Shown: positions 1-7,017 of the stretch, piece after piece
How positions within the stretch are numbered: position 1 is the first letter of the stretch
How the letters are laid out: each line of letters opens with the position of its first letter
Origin: JAUVIB01 sp964424545
GTDB taxonomy: Bacteria; Calditrichota; Calditrichia; Calditrichales; Calditrichaceae
Assembly (NCBI GenBank): GCA_964424545.1
Contig: CAYRJN010000095.1
Coordinates: 1 to 14,805 of the forward strand
Direction of reading: 5' to 3'
DNA: 14,805 nucleotides
The notes under the pieces: generated by a model
What the model saw: the letters and a program-made list of their open reading frames with translations, nothing else
Databases searched by the model: none
Told to the model about the DNA's origin: nothing
Program-made: the position numbers and the translations under genes

Positions 1-56
1 TACCCCGCTGGGTCCTGGGTTAGGAAGTAATTTACACATAATTTTAGACTTGACTC
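1..56. mobile_element. Probable insertion-sequence end, left window edge
   Basis: Positions 16-56 are an exact reverse-complement match, 41 of 41 bases, to the last 41 bases of the window. Read outward from base 56 on the minus strand, the sequence begins GAGTCAAGTCTAAAATTATG and continues into TGTGTAAA. A GTGTAAA block close to the tip is typical of IS256/mutator-family terminal inverted repeats; that family assignment is from memory, not from a search. Bases 1-15 would be further element interior. No transposase coding is visible because the element runs off the window. A de Bruijn or fold-back assembly artefact is the main alternative. Confidence 0.5.
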
Positions 57-230
57 GCAAAAAGCTCCCTTACACATGAAAAAGCCAATATATCTTTTAT
101 AATAACAATTGGTTAAAGATAAAAAGAACGCCTTCGTCAACTTAGATATTATTATAGGATTTTCCGTAACTATTCCCGAATTGTCTAAATTACCCATAAA
201 TTAACAATTTTCCAATTCATTTTGTTTCGC

Positions 231-261
231 ATAATGCAGGCAACCCAATATTTTGCATTAT
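231..261. repeat. 8-bp perfect inverted repeat
   Basis: ATAATGCA (231-238) and TGCATTAT (254-261) are perfect inverted copies separated by 15 nt. The spacing places the arms roughly two helical turns apart centre to centre, as for a dimeric regulator site. No gene other than the tRNA lies close downstream, and chance cannot be excluded in AT-rich DNA. Confidence 0.35.
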
Positions 262-310
262 CGTCAAAGCAAATGGTATTTAAAGACGATTATTTAGGCC
301 GTTAACGACG

Positions 311-320
311 TATAATTTTG
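311..320 (+). promoter_or_regulatory. Possible -10 element of the tRNA-Ser gene
   Basis: TATAATTTTG lies about 42 nt before the mature tRNA 5' end. It reads both as a sigma70-type TATAAT and as the Bacteroidota-type TAnnTTTG element. No convincing -35 (or -33 TTG) element is found at the right spacing, so the call is weak. Confidence 0.3.
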
Positions 321-361
321 CTTTTAATTTTTTTTACCATTAAATTTTCGGCTCGCAACAA

Positions 362-447
362 GGAGAGGTGCCGGAGCGGTTGAACGGGGCGGTCTCGAAA
401 ACCGTTGTGCCTTCTGGGCACCCAGGGTTCGAATCCCTGCCTCTCCG
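362..447 (+). tRNA. tRNA-Ser (anticodon CGA)
   Basis: A full class II cloverleaf can be folded. The acceptor stem is GGAGAGG (362-368) with CCTCTCC (440-446). The anticodon stem is 389-393 with 401-405, and its loop CTCGAAA carries CGA at 396-398. A long variable arm with a GTGCC/GGCAC stem (407-421) marks a serine tRNA. The T arm is CAGGG-TTCGAAT-CCCTG (423-439). The discriminator is G447. CCA is not encoded (the next bases are CAG), so it must be added enzymatically. The tRNA decodes UCG codons. Confidence 0.97.
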
Positions 448-453
448 CAGTAG

Positions 454-489
454 AAAGCCTTGCAGGTATTGATCTGTAAGGCTTTTTTT
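454..489 (+). terminator. Rho-independent terminator of tRNA-Ser
   Basis: AAGCCTTGCAG (455-465) pairs with CTGTAAGGCTT (474-484) through an 11-bp stem with one G-U pair and an 8-nt loop. It runs straight into a T tract (483-489). It begins 7 nt after the tRNA 3' end, so the tRNA is probably transcribed alone. Confidence 0.9.
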
Positions 490-630
490 ATATTGACCTT
501 CCGCTCCGCATAAGTCATCATAAAAATCCGCCTATGGCGCAGCATTAAAAACCTTTATATTGCATTTTATTTTTCCGATTAAATCGACAATGAAAAATAA
601 TTGAATAGCATACAATTTCAACATATGCGC

Positions 631-778
631 CCCATTGTCATTCTCCGATAAATCGGACTATCTAAACCTTCCTATTTATGATTCGGATTCTTCGCTTCAT
701 CGGGAAACGACACATTGACGATTCTACCCGAGCATTTTTTATTAATCACTTTGTGAAGCTGTGATCCTGTTAATTTTA
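631..778 (+). repeat. Composite intergenic hairpin repeat, copy 1
   Basis: The stretch starts with a TGTCATT-headed element (636-666) whose core TCCGA-TAAA-TCGGA forms a small hairpin and which ends in ATCTAAA. It continues through ATTCGGATT (681-689), which also occurs on the minus strand near 12116. It ends in an A/T-rich block at 739-764 that recurs at 4706-4731 and 12189-12214. The block abuts the stop codon of the MATE gene on the opposite strand. No protein is encoded here. Confidence 0.55.
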
Positions 779-2080
779 CTATTTAGCGAAGTTAAAAATA
801 TGTTTTTTTGCCAAAAGACTCAATGTAACACCGCGCATGACCATAAAAAAAGAGAGACTGAACCACAACCCGTGATTTCCGAAAGTCTCTTTTGTTAAAT
901 AGTAAGCGGGCAAATAGACGGCCAGCGTTACAAAGAGCATGGCGTTGCGCATAGCTTTGGTAGCCGTGGCGCCGATATAAATACCATCCCAAATATAACT
1001 AACCGTATTTACAGCAGGGGTATAAATTGTCCATGCGGCATAAGCGACCGCCAGCGCCGCCATCTCGGCATTTGACGTAAAGATATTTATCAGATCATTT
1101 AAAAATGTAACATAAATTACGGTAAAAAGCAGACCTATGGATATACCCCAAACAAAAACGAAAAAAACGGCCTGTTTTAATTTTTTATAATCTCTGGCGC
1201 CTTTATATTTACCGATCAAACTTTCCGCGGCAAAGGCAAAACCGTCAACGCCGTAAGCAAAAATAGTCCATAATTGCAAAAGGATTGTATTTGCGCCGAG
1301 TACAATATCGCCGAACTCAGCCGATTTAGCCGTAAAAAAGGAAAAGGCAAAAATCAAAGCGATTGTACGTATAAAAATATTGAAATTTATTGCGAAAAAC
1401 TTTTTTACCTCGCCAAGATTTAAAATTTTATTTAAGGTGATGCGGAAAGCCTTCTTTATGTTCATTTTAAAGAACAAAAAGACAGCGAGCGCTAAACCGA
1501 GATATTGGGCAAAAACCGTTCCCAAGGCAACGCCGTCTGCGTTCATGCCGAAATATTTTACGAATAAAAGGTTAAAGAGTATATTTATAATATTTAAAAA
1601 GACCAGAATATATAATGGATAACGGGCATTTTGCATTCCGAGAAACCAGCCTTGAAAAGCATATAACGCTAAAACGGCCGGAGCGGCATAAATTCGGATA
1701 TAAAAATACGTTTCGGCATATTTTTCCACATTTCCGCTGGCATGTATCAAAGAAAAAGCGATTCTTGAAATAAGGCTTTGAATTACAATTATAACCAAAC
1801 CGATAATTAAGGCGCTCAATAAAGCGCGGTAAAGAATTAACAATATCTCCTTATGATCCTTTTTACCGTAAGCCTGAGCAATCAAACCCGTTGTGCCCAT
1901 CCGCAGAAAACCGAAGCTCCAATATATGAAATTAAATATTATCCCGCCAACCGCCACCGCGCCAAGATAGTAGGGCTCGGTCAAATGCCCCATTAAAACA
2001 GCGTCAACCGAACTGAGCAAGGGCACCGAAAGATTACTTATTATATTAGGTACGGCAAGCCGCAAAATCTCTTTTTGCAA
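779..2080 (-). CDS. MATE-family multidrug/metabolite efflux transporter (DinF-type)
   Basis: A 433-residue polytopic inner-membrane protein. MATE transporters export cationic drugs or metabolites using a Na+ or H+ gradient. The N-terminus (ILRLAVPNIISNLSVPLLSSV, then VDAVLMGHL) and the following GTTGLIAQAYGKKD match the DinF-type MATE pattern. Hydrophobic stretches fit twelve helices in two halves, and the length is normal for the family. The start is a TTG at 2078-2080: the next in-frame stop upstream is only 12 nt away (TAA, 2093-2095), there is no in-frame ATG, and the family N-terminus is complete from here. No SD is evident. The gene is transcribed alone, divergently from the DsbD-like gene. 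Its substrate cannot be told from sequence. Confidence 0.93.
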   Translation of the reverse strand: MQKEILRLAVPNIISNLSVPLLSSVDAVLMGHLTEPYYLGAVAVGGIIFNFIYWSFGFLRMGTTGLIAQAYGKKDHKEILLILYRALLSALIIGLVIIVIQSLISRIAFSLIHASGNVEKYAETYFYIRIYAAPAVLALYAFQGWFLGMQNARYPLYILVFLNIINILFNLLFVKYFGMNADGVALGTVFAQYLGLALAVFLFFKMNIKKAFRITLNKILNLGEVKKFFAINFNIFIRTIALIFAFSFFTAKSAEFGDIVLGANTILLQLWTIFAYGVDGFAFAAESLIGKYKGARDYKKLKQAVFFVFVWGISIGLLFTVIYVTFLNDLINIFTSNAEMAALAVAYAAWTIYTPAVNTVSYIWDGIYIGATATKAMRNAMLFVTLAVYLPAYYLTKETFGNHGLWFSLSFFMVMRGVTLSLLAKKHIFNFAK

Positions 2081-2450
2081 AATGTAACCAATTTAAATTT
2101 TAAGAATCAAAGTCAAGGAAGTTAAAAGAATTGTATAAATCTTGCAAATTTGCCTATAAATAAGCAATCTGCAATATTTTGTTATACATTAATATGCATT
2201 TTTTTATATATTTAAAACGATGTCTTTAATTGTCAGGAATATTCAATTATTACTCAATGTTTAAAACGACGGAATATAAGCGCATTTTAAGTCCTAAAAA
2301 TAGCGGCTAATTTTTTCGAATAGCTTCTATCGCAGATTAATACAAAATTTCACAGACTAAAGACCAATATAAAAGATATAGATAAAGAACGAAAGCCGGA
2401 CATATTTTTTTACTTTTTGAAATTCCTAAACCATTAAATAGTCGGAGTTA
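2081..2450. other. Divergent promoter region (MATE / DsbD-like)
   Basis: This 370-nt gap separates two divergently transcribed genes and must hold both promoters. It is very AT-rich, so promoter elements cannot be chosen with confidence. The decamer TTTAAAACGA occurs twice in direct orientation at 2211-2220 and 2260-2269, 49 bp apart. No ORF or RNA gene was recognised. Confidence 0.5.
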
Positions 2451-4601
2451 ATGATGCAAGTTGTTTTTAGAACAGATTTAAGAAAGAGATGGAAAAATAT
2501 TGTTTTCCTTTCTGTTATTTTTATTTTCAGCGTAAATACTTTATGGGCTCAATTCGGTAATATGGAATCGAGTCATGTAAAGACTAATTTGATTGCCGAA
2601 GTTACCTCCATACAACAAGGGACGCCCTTTTGGGTCGGCTTACAAATGATAATGGACGACCAATGGCACACCTATTGGCTTAATCCGGGAGATTCCGGTC
2701 TGCCGACTTCAATAAAATGGGATTTGCCGCAGGGTTTCAGCGCCGGAGCTATTCAGTGGCGTTATCCTCAACAGATTGTAACCCCGCCGCTAATTAGTTA
2801 TGGATATCACGGTAAAATTTTACTTTTAGTCCGAATCACGCCTCCGCCACATTTAAGAGAAGGCGAGATAGTTAAACTGAAAGGTAAAGTATCTTGGCTG
2901 GAATGTAAAAATGTCTGTTTACCGGGTTCTTCCGAAATCGAACTTGATCTGCCCGTCAGCGCAGATGCTCCGAAAACGGACAATCGCAGGCTGCAAGCGT
3001 TTTCTGATGCCCGGGCCAATATACCCTTAAAATCACATGAATGGACAATTAACGCAACGGCGGACAACAACGTTTTGAAAATACAAATGATCGCTCCCGC
3101 TTGGTTCAAAGGAGCGTTAAAAAAAATTACATTTTTCCCTTATGAAAACAATATTATAGACTATGCCGCGCCGCAGGAATTGGATAACAATATCTTAACC
3201 ATTAAACGGCCTGAAAATGCGCAAGCGATTGATTCATTAAAAGGCGTTTTGGTTAATCCAAACGGCTGGCGCGGCGAACATTCCGAAAAAGCGATTGAAA
3301 TCAACGTAAAAGTATCCACAAAGTTAAATGATTCCTATTCTACAGGTTCTTCCGAATTAAGCTCCATTTGGCTGGCGCTGTTATTTTCTTTTCTCGGCGG
3401 AATGATTTTAAACTTAATGCCATGCGTACTACCCGTTCTATCTATCAAAATACTCGGTTTTGTGCAAAACGCTCAGGCAAAAGACGCCAAGCCATGGAAA
3501 CACGGTTTGTTGTACGGCGCTGGCGTATTGACTTCATTTTGGGTGTTGGCGGCAACGTTATTGCTGCTGCGAGCCGGCGGAGAACAACTCGGTTGGGGTT
3601 TTCAACTTCAGTCGCCGGAATTCATTATCATTCTGTCAATTTTTATGTTCCTGTTTAGTCTTAGTATGTTCGGCGTATTTGAAATCGGAACATCCTTAAC
3701 GACCATTGAAGGCAAAACACAAAAACACAACGGCTGGTTCGGCGCTTTCTTAAGCGGCGTTACGGCAACGGTTGTGGCGACGCCCTGTACGGCTCCCTTT
3801 ATGGGATCGGCGCTGGGTTTTGCTCTTACGCAGCCGGTATGGGCGTCCATGCTTATTTTTACCATGCTCGGAATCGGTATGGCGCTGCCATTTATCCTTT
3901 TTTCATCCATTCCGGCTCTGTTAAAATTTATTCCCAAACCCGGACGCTGGATGGAATCATTAAAGCAATTTATGGGCTTTCTGCTCGCCGCCACCGTCGT
4001 TTGGCTGTTATGGGTATTGGGTATTCAACTCGGCGTATCTTTGATTATTGTTGTATTATTCTCCCTATTGTTTATCGCCGTAGGCGCCTGGATATACGGA
4101 CGCTGGGGAACGATTAATATGCCCAAAAAGACACGAATACGCGCCTATATTTTGGCCGCCGTATTTATCGTCAGTAGCGCCAGCGCGGCATTGCAGAGCA
4201 TTGAAAAATACGGAACTCCCTCCGGGAATATGCCGACTTCCGATGAAGAGGGTATTCACTGGCAAGTATTTTCGGAAGAAGTGTTAAACGATTTACTTAA
4301 TCAAGGCCGTCCGGTATTCGTGGATTTTACCGCCGCATGGTGTCTGACTTGTCAAGTTAACGAACAGGTCGCTTTCAGCGATCAAACCGTTATCAAAAAA
4401 TTTAAAGAGAGTAATATTGCAGTGTTAAAAGCAGACTGGACGTCAAAAGACGAATCAATAACCAAAGCATTGGCAAAGTTCGGCCGCAACAGCGTTCCGT
4501 TATATGTTCTTTACAGCGGTTCTAAAAATGCGCAGGCCAAATTGCTTCCGGAAATTATTACTCCCGATATTTTATTGGACGCTTTAAAAGACGTAAAATA
4601 A
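2451..4601 (+). CDS. DsbD/ScsB-type thiol:disulfide interchange protein
   Basis: This inner-membrane protein moves reducing equivalents from cytoplasmic thioredoxin to periplasmic thiol proteins. All three modules are present in 716 residues (E. coli DsbD has 565). A signal peptide covers about 1-34 (cleavage near LWAQ). The periplasmic N-terminal domain runs to about 295 with the pair C152/C156 in WLECKNVC, a CxxxC spacing like ScsB rather than the wider one of DsbD. The membrane domain (about 303-585) carries C325 in NLMPCVLP and C446 in ATPCTAPF. The C-terminal thioredoxin-like domain (about 600-716) has W630-C631-L-T-C634 and a cis-proline at P683. All six redox cysteines are therefore intact. 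Two ATGs are adjacent (2451, 2454). GGAG at 2444-2447 sits 3 nt before the first and 6 nt before the second, so 2454 may be the real start. No partner gene lies nearby, so the client (cytochrome c maturation, metal-stress proteins, isomerases) is unknown. Confidence 0.93.
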   Translation: MMQVVFRTDLRKRWKNIVFLSVIFIFSVNTLWAQFGNMESSHVKTNLIAEVTSIQQGTPFWVGLQMIMDDQWHTYWLNPGDSGLPTSIKWDLPQGFSAGAIQWRYPQQIVTPPLISYGYHGKILLLVRITPPPHLREGEIVKLKGKVSWLECKNVCLPGSSEIELDLPVSADAPKTDNRRLQAFSDARANIPLKSHEWTINATADNNVLKIQMIAPAWFKGALKKITFFPYENNIIDYAAPQELDNNILTIKRPENAQAIDSLKGVLVNPNGWRGEHSEKAIEINVKVSTKLNDSYSTGSSELSSIWLALLFSFLGGMILNLMPCVLPVLSIKILGFVQNAQAKDAKPWKHGLLYGAGVLTSFWVLAATLLLLRAGGEQLGWGFQLQSPEFIIILSIFMFLFSLSMFGVFEIGTSLTTIEGKTQKHNGWFGAFLSGVTATVVATPCTAPFMGSALGFALTQPVWASMLIFTMLGIGMALPFILFSSIPALLKFIPKPGRWMESLKQFMGFLLAATVVWLLWVLGIQLGVSLIIVVLFSLLFIAVGAWIYGRWGTINMPKKTRIRAYILAAVFIVSSASAALQSIEKYGTPSGNMPTSDEEGIHWQVFSEEVLNDLLNQGRPVFVDFTAAWCLTCQVNEQVAFSDQTVIKKFKESNIAVLKADWTSKDESITKALAKFGRNSVPLYVLYSGSKNAQAKLLPEIITPDILLDALKDVK

Positions 4602-4830
4602 TTAAGCGCTTAGGTCCGTAAAGGTCATTTTGTCGTTTTATTATCAACGGGATAATGCCAATAAAGCAAGATTTACCGATTAATGTTTCGGCTCGCGTTT
4701 GTCACTTTATCAGTCATTTTGCGAAGCCGTGTTCTTTTAATTCGAACATGTAAATAAAAATAGGTACAGTCTTGATAGCAAACGGCCATTTATAACAGGC
4801 CGATAGTTATCATAATCATACTATTATCGA
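4602..4830. repeat. Intergenic region with composite repeat, copy 2
   Basis: It begins with the 10-bp palindrome TAAGCGCTTA (4603-4612) directly after the DsbD-like stop. A hairpin follows, ATTATC/GATAAT, near 4639-4655, in a GTCATT-headed context. Then comes the conserved block at 4706-4731, which matches copy 1 (739-764) at 21 of 26 positions with only transitions. TTTCGGCTCGC (4686-4696) also occurs at 347-357 before the tRNA. No U-tract terminator is obvious. The hydrolase promoter must lie in the right-hand part. Confidence 0.5.
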
Positions 4831-4838
4831 ATGAAAGC

Positions 4839-4845
4839 GAGGGAG
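4839..4845 (+). promoter_or_regulatory. Ribosome binding site deciding the hydrolase start
   Basis: GAGGGAG lies 3 nt before the ATG at 4849 (6 nt when counted from GAGG). It would fall inside the coding sequence if translation began at the upstream in-frame ATG at 4831, which has no SD of its own. The internal ATG is therefore preferred. Confidence 0.65.
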
Positions 4846-4848
4846 AAA

Positions 4849-6198
4849 ATGAAAAAATTTATCAAATATTCCGTCATAATCCTTGCGACGTTCTTTGTTA
4901 CCTCCATATCCATTCTATCCATCAATGCCGGAAATCAGCCGGCTTTACAGCCATGGCATTATATGTCCTTCGCTCCCGACAACTTAACAGCGCATAAATA
5001 TGCTTCGTTCGCGGAATACAGAGAGGCTGAACGCAAATATCTCAGCCATATTTATGACACATTAGCCAAGGAATCAAAACAGAAATTCTGCAAATATACT
5101 AAGGGCGATATCTCTTCCCCTATTATCAATGGTGAAAATTTAAACGCTTCTTTTGAATTTCAACCTCAAGGAGAAGAATTTAAAGGCGGCGTTTTATTAC
5201 TGCACGGCCTCTCCGACTCGCCTTATCACGTTCGCAAAATAGGCCGTTTTCTATCACAAGCGGGTTATTATGTAATCGGCCTCCGTCTGCCGGGCCATGG
5301 AACCGTTCCCGCCGCTCTGCTTGATATTCGGTGGCAGGATTGGTACCAAGCTACCGTATTCGGCGCAAAATTTGTTAAAGACAGGATAAAAAAAGAGGGA
5401 AAAGGGCTGTTTATTATGGGCGGATTTTCTACGGGCGGCGCGCTGACCATCCATTATGCGCTTAAACATGTACTGGATAATGGCGACGGCCTTCCCGATA
5501 AAATGGTATTTTTCTCGCCCGCTTTTGGCATAACCGCTCTTGCCGAGGTAACGAGATGGCACAAAATGATCAGCTGGATTCCTTTTTTTTATAAATTAAA
5601 ATGGCAGGATATCGAAGCCGAATACGACCCTTTCCGCTATGGATCGTGGCCGTTTAATGCCGGTTATCAGATATACAGGCTCGCGAACGAAAATTGGGAA
5701 TTAATCGATGAAATCGCAACAAATAACAAATATTTAAAAAAAATCCCGCCTATGATTACGTTTCAATCGCGCGTGGATGCGACCGTTCTTCCTGAAAAAG
5801 TTTATGAACTTTACAATGAAATCGCGCCAAACCACAGCGAACTATTCCTGTTTGATGTGAACCGTTTACTTAGACCGATTATTAAAAGCGATATATTAAC
5901 ATGGAATATTGAATCCATTCAGGGCGAACGCGTTAAACAAATGATTAAAATAATTCCGGATCCGTCCTCTCCCGATACCCTAATCAATAAATGGCCGAAA
6001 TCAATTTATGCTATTTCGCATATTTCCGTCCCCATATCGCCGGATGATATCTTTTACGGAAAAAATTCTCTGATCGGCGGACTGAATGTAAAAGGAGAAA
6101 ACGGCGTTTTAAGCACCAATCTGAATATGGGGAGATTAAAATATAACCCCTATTTTACCTTTATGAAAAATGAAATATTGCTCTTTTTAAAAAAATAA
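4849..6198 (+). CDS. Alpha/beta-hydrolase (serine hydrolase), N-terminally anchored or secreted
   Basis: A 449-residue serine hydrolase of the lysophospholipase/carboxylesterase type (Hydrolase_4-like). Numbered from the ATG at 4849, a hydrophobic segment at about 5-27 preceded by lysines is a signal peptide or membrane anchor, placing the enzyme outside the cytoplasm. The fold starts near residue 113. LLLHGLSDSP (HG at 119-120) supplies the oxyanion region, and the nucleophile elbow is G-F-S194-T-G. The likely acid is D310 in FQSRVD, and the likely histidine is H391 in YAISH. About 80 residues between acid and histidine is longer than in compact esterases and may be an insertion. An upstream in-frame ATG (4831) would add six residues but lacks an SD. 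The gene stands alone between repeat-bearing spacers. The substrate (lipid, ester or peptide) cannot be assigned. Confidence 0.88.
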   Translation: MKKFIKYSVIILATFFVTSISILSINAGNQPALQPWHYMSFAPDNLTAHKYASFAEYREAERKYLSHIYDTLAKESKQKFCKYTKGDISSPIINGENLNASFEFQPQGEEFKGGVLLLHGLSDSPYHVRKIGRFLSQAGYYVIGLRLPGHGTVPAALLDIRWQDWYQATVFGAKFVKDRIKKEGKGLFIMGGFSTGGALTIHYALKHVLDNGDGLPDKMVFFSPAFGITALAEVTRWHKMISWIPFFYKLKWQDIEAEYDPFRYGSWPFNAGYQIYRLANENWELIDEIATNNKYLKKIPPMITFQSRVDATVLPEKVYELYNEIAPNHSELFLFDVNRLLRPIIKSDILTWNIESIQGERVKQMIKIIPDPSSPDTLINKWPKSIYAISHISVPISPDDIFYGKNSLIGGLNVKGENGVLSTNLNMGRLKYNPYFTFMKNEILLFLKK

Positions 6199-6287
6199 GT
6201 TTATTCCGGTAAATAAATGGCCATAAGAAGATATATTTTCGGCTGTTATTAAATTAAAAGCGCTCACTAAGACACAACCCCAAATAC

Positions 6288-6322
6288 TGTCATTTCGACG
6301 AGCGCAAGCGAGGAGAAATCCT
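6288..6322 (+). repeat. TGTCATT-headed hairpin repeat
   Basis: TGTCATTTC (6288-6296) is answered by GAAATCC (6315-6321), with a GCG-rich middle containing CGCAAGCG. This is the widespread TGTCATTTCGAnnnGCGnnnGGAGAAATC type of intergenic hairpin, recognised from memory. It lies between two convergent genes (6198 and 6422) and might help end both transcripts, but it has no adjacent U tract. The rest of 6199-6421 shows nothing else. Confidence 0.6.
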
Positions 6323-6421
6323 AAATTTATAATATTTTAAAAAATCGAACGAGGCCAAATCCGTTCCGCCTATAAGATTCCTCCACCGCTTTCTCTTGAA
6401 CAAAACGCTTTTATTCCATCG

Positions 6422-7003
6422 TTATTGTAAGCCGAGGAAATCCATAATTGAATCTAACAGCGCTTTTAAATCATCGCTACGATGAGGCGCATTAGCCGGT
6501 ACGGCCAAATCCATCTCCGACGCGGCGTAATCGTATTCCTGCAGCCCGTAATGCGCCGACGCCAAGAGGCCGTGAATTAAAGCTATATTCACTTTTTCAT
6601 CATGCAAAAATTGATAACCGCTATCCATTGCCGTCAATTTATCGCCGGCGGCAACACACTCCTTCAATGAATCCAAGGCTTGATAAACAACGGTCAATCC
6701 GGCGTAAATATCGGCATTGGCAGCATCTTTGTATATTCCGCTCCTCCATTGCGAAACGGCTTCCGAATATCTTTTTTGATAAGCAATCGACCATCCCGAA
6801 CCGGCGTAAGCGTCGGCCGATTTTCCATCCAATTTGAGCGCTTCCGCAAAACTTTTTTCAGCGGATTCGTAATCCTGCTCGTCAAATGATTTCCACCCCT
6901 CTTCCGCATAATCTTTAGCGGATTTTTCAGGCTCCGTGCTGTTGCTGCATGATAAAACGCTTAAAGAGATTATTATTACGATTATGCTTATTATATATTT
7001 CAT
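6422..7003 (-). CDS. TPR-repeat lipoprotein
   Basis: A 193-residue protein with a hydrophobic signal (residues 3-17) ending in V-L-S-C19, a slightly atypical lipobox, so probably an outer-membrane or periplasmic lipoprotein. The mature part starts with a short Ser/Thr/Glu/Lys linker. About four tetratricopeptide units follow, near 29-62, 65-98, 99-132 and 138-171, with recurring signatures such as YAEEGWKSFDEQDYESAEKS and AYAGSGWSIAYQKRYSEAV. TPR arrays usually bind proteins. The ATG has a good SD (AAAGGAGC, complement of 7011-7018). It lies 14 nt after the stop of the peptidase gene, so it is the last gene of the 10615-6422 operon and may help handle or tether the peptidase. That role is inference from linkage only. 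Confidence 0.85.
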   Translation of the reverse strand: MKYIISIIVIIISLSVLSCSNSTEPEKSAKDYAEEGWKSFDEQDYESAEKSFAEALKLDGKSADAYAGSGWSIAYQKRYSEAVSQWRSGIYKDAANADIYAGLTVVYQALDSLKECVAAGDKLTAMDSGYQFLHDEKVNIALIHGLLASAHYGLQEYDYAASEMDLAVPANAPHRSDDLKALLDSIMDFLGLQ

Positions 7004-7017
7004 TTGCGCCGCTCCTT

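Larger units (their letters stand above)
57..361. other. AT-rich intergenic stretch between IS end and tRNA
   Basis: No open frame of useful length and no protein-like translation was found on either strand. The only structure seen is an 8-bp inverted repeat at 231-261 and a weak promoter-like element just before the tRNA. The sequence may be ordinary spacer or decayed coding DNA. Confidence 0.6.

Noticed and set aside
324..545. Minus-strand 73-codon frame with the phrase GEAGIRTLG
   Set aside because: It is the antisense of tRNA-Ser. GIRTLG-type peptides are a well-known false product of reading across tRNA genes.
3608..3994. Long antisense frames inside the DsbD-like, hydrolase and peptidase genes
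   Set aside because: They are shadows of well-supported coding sequences and show no family features.
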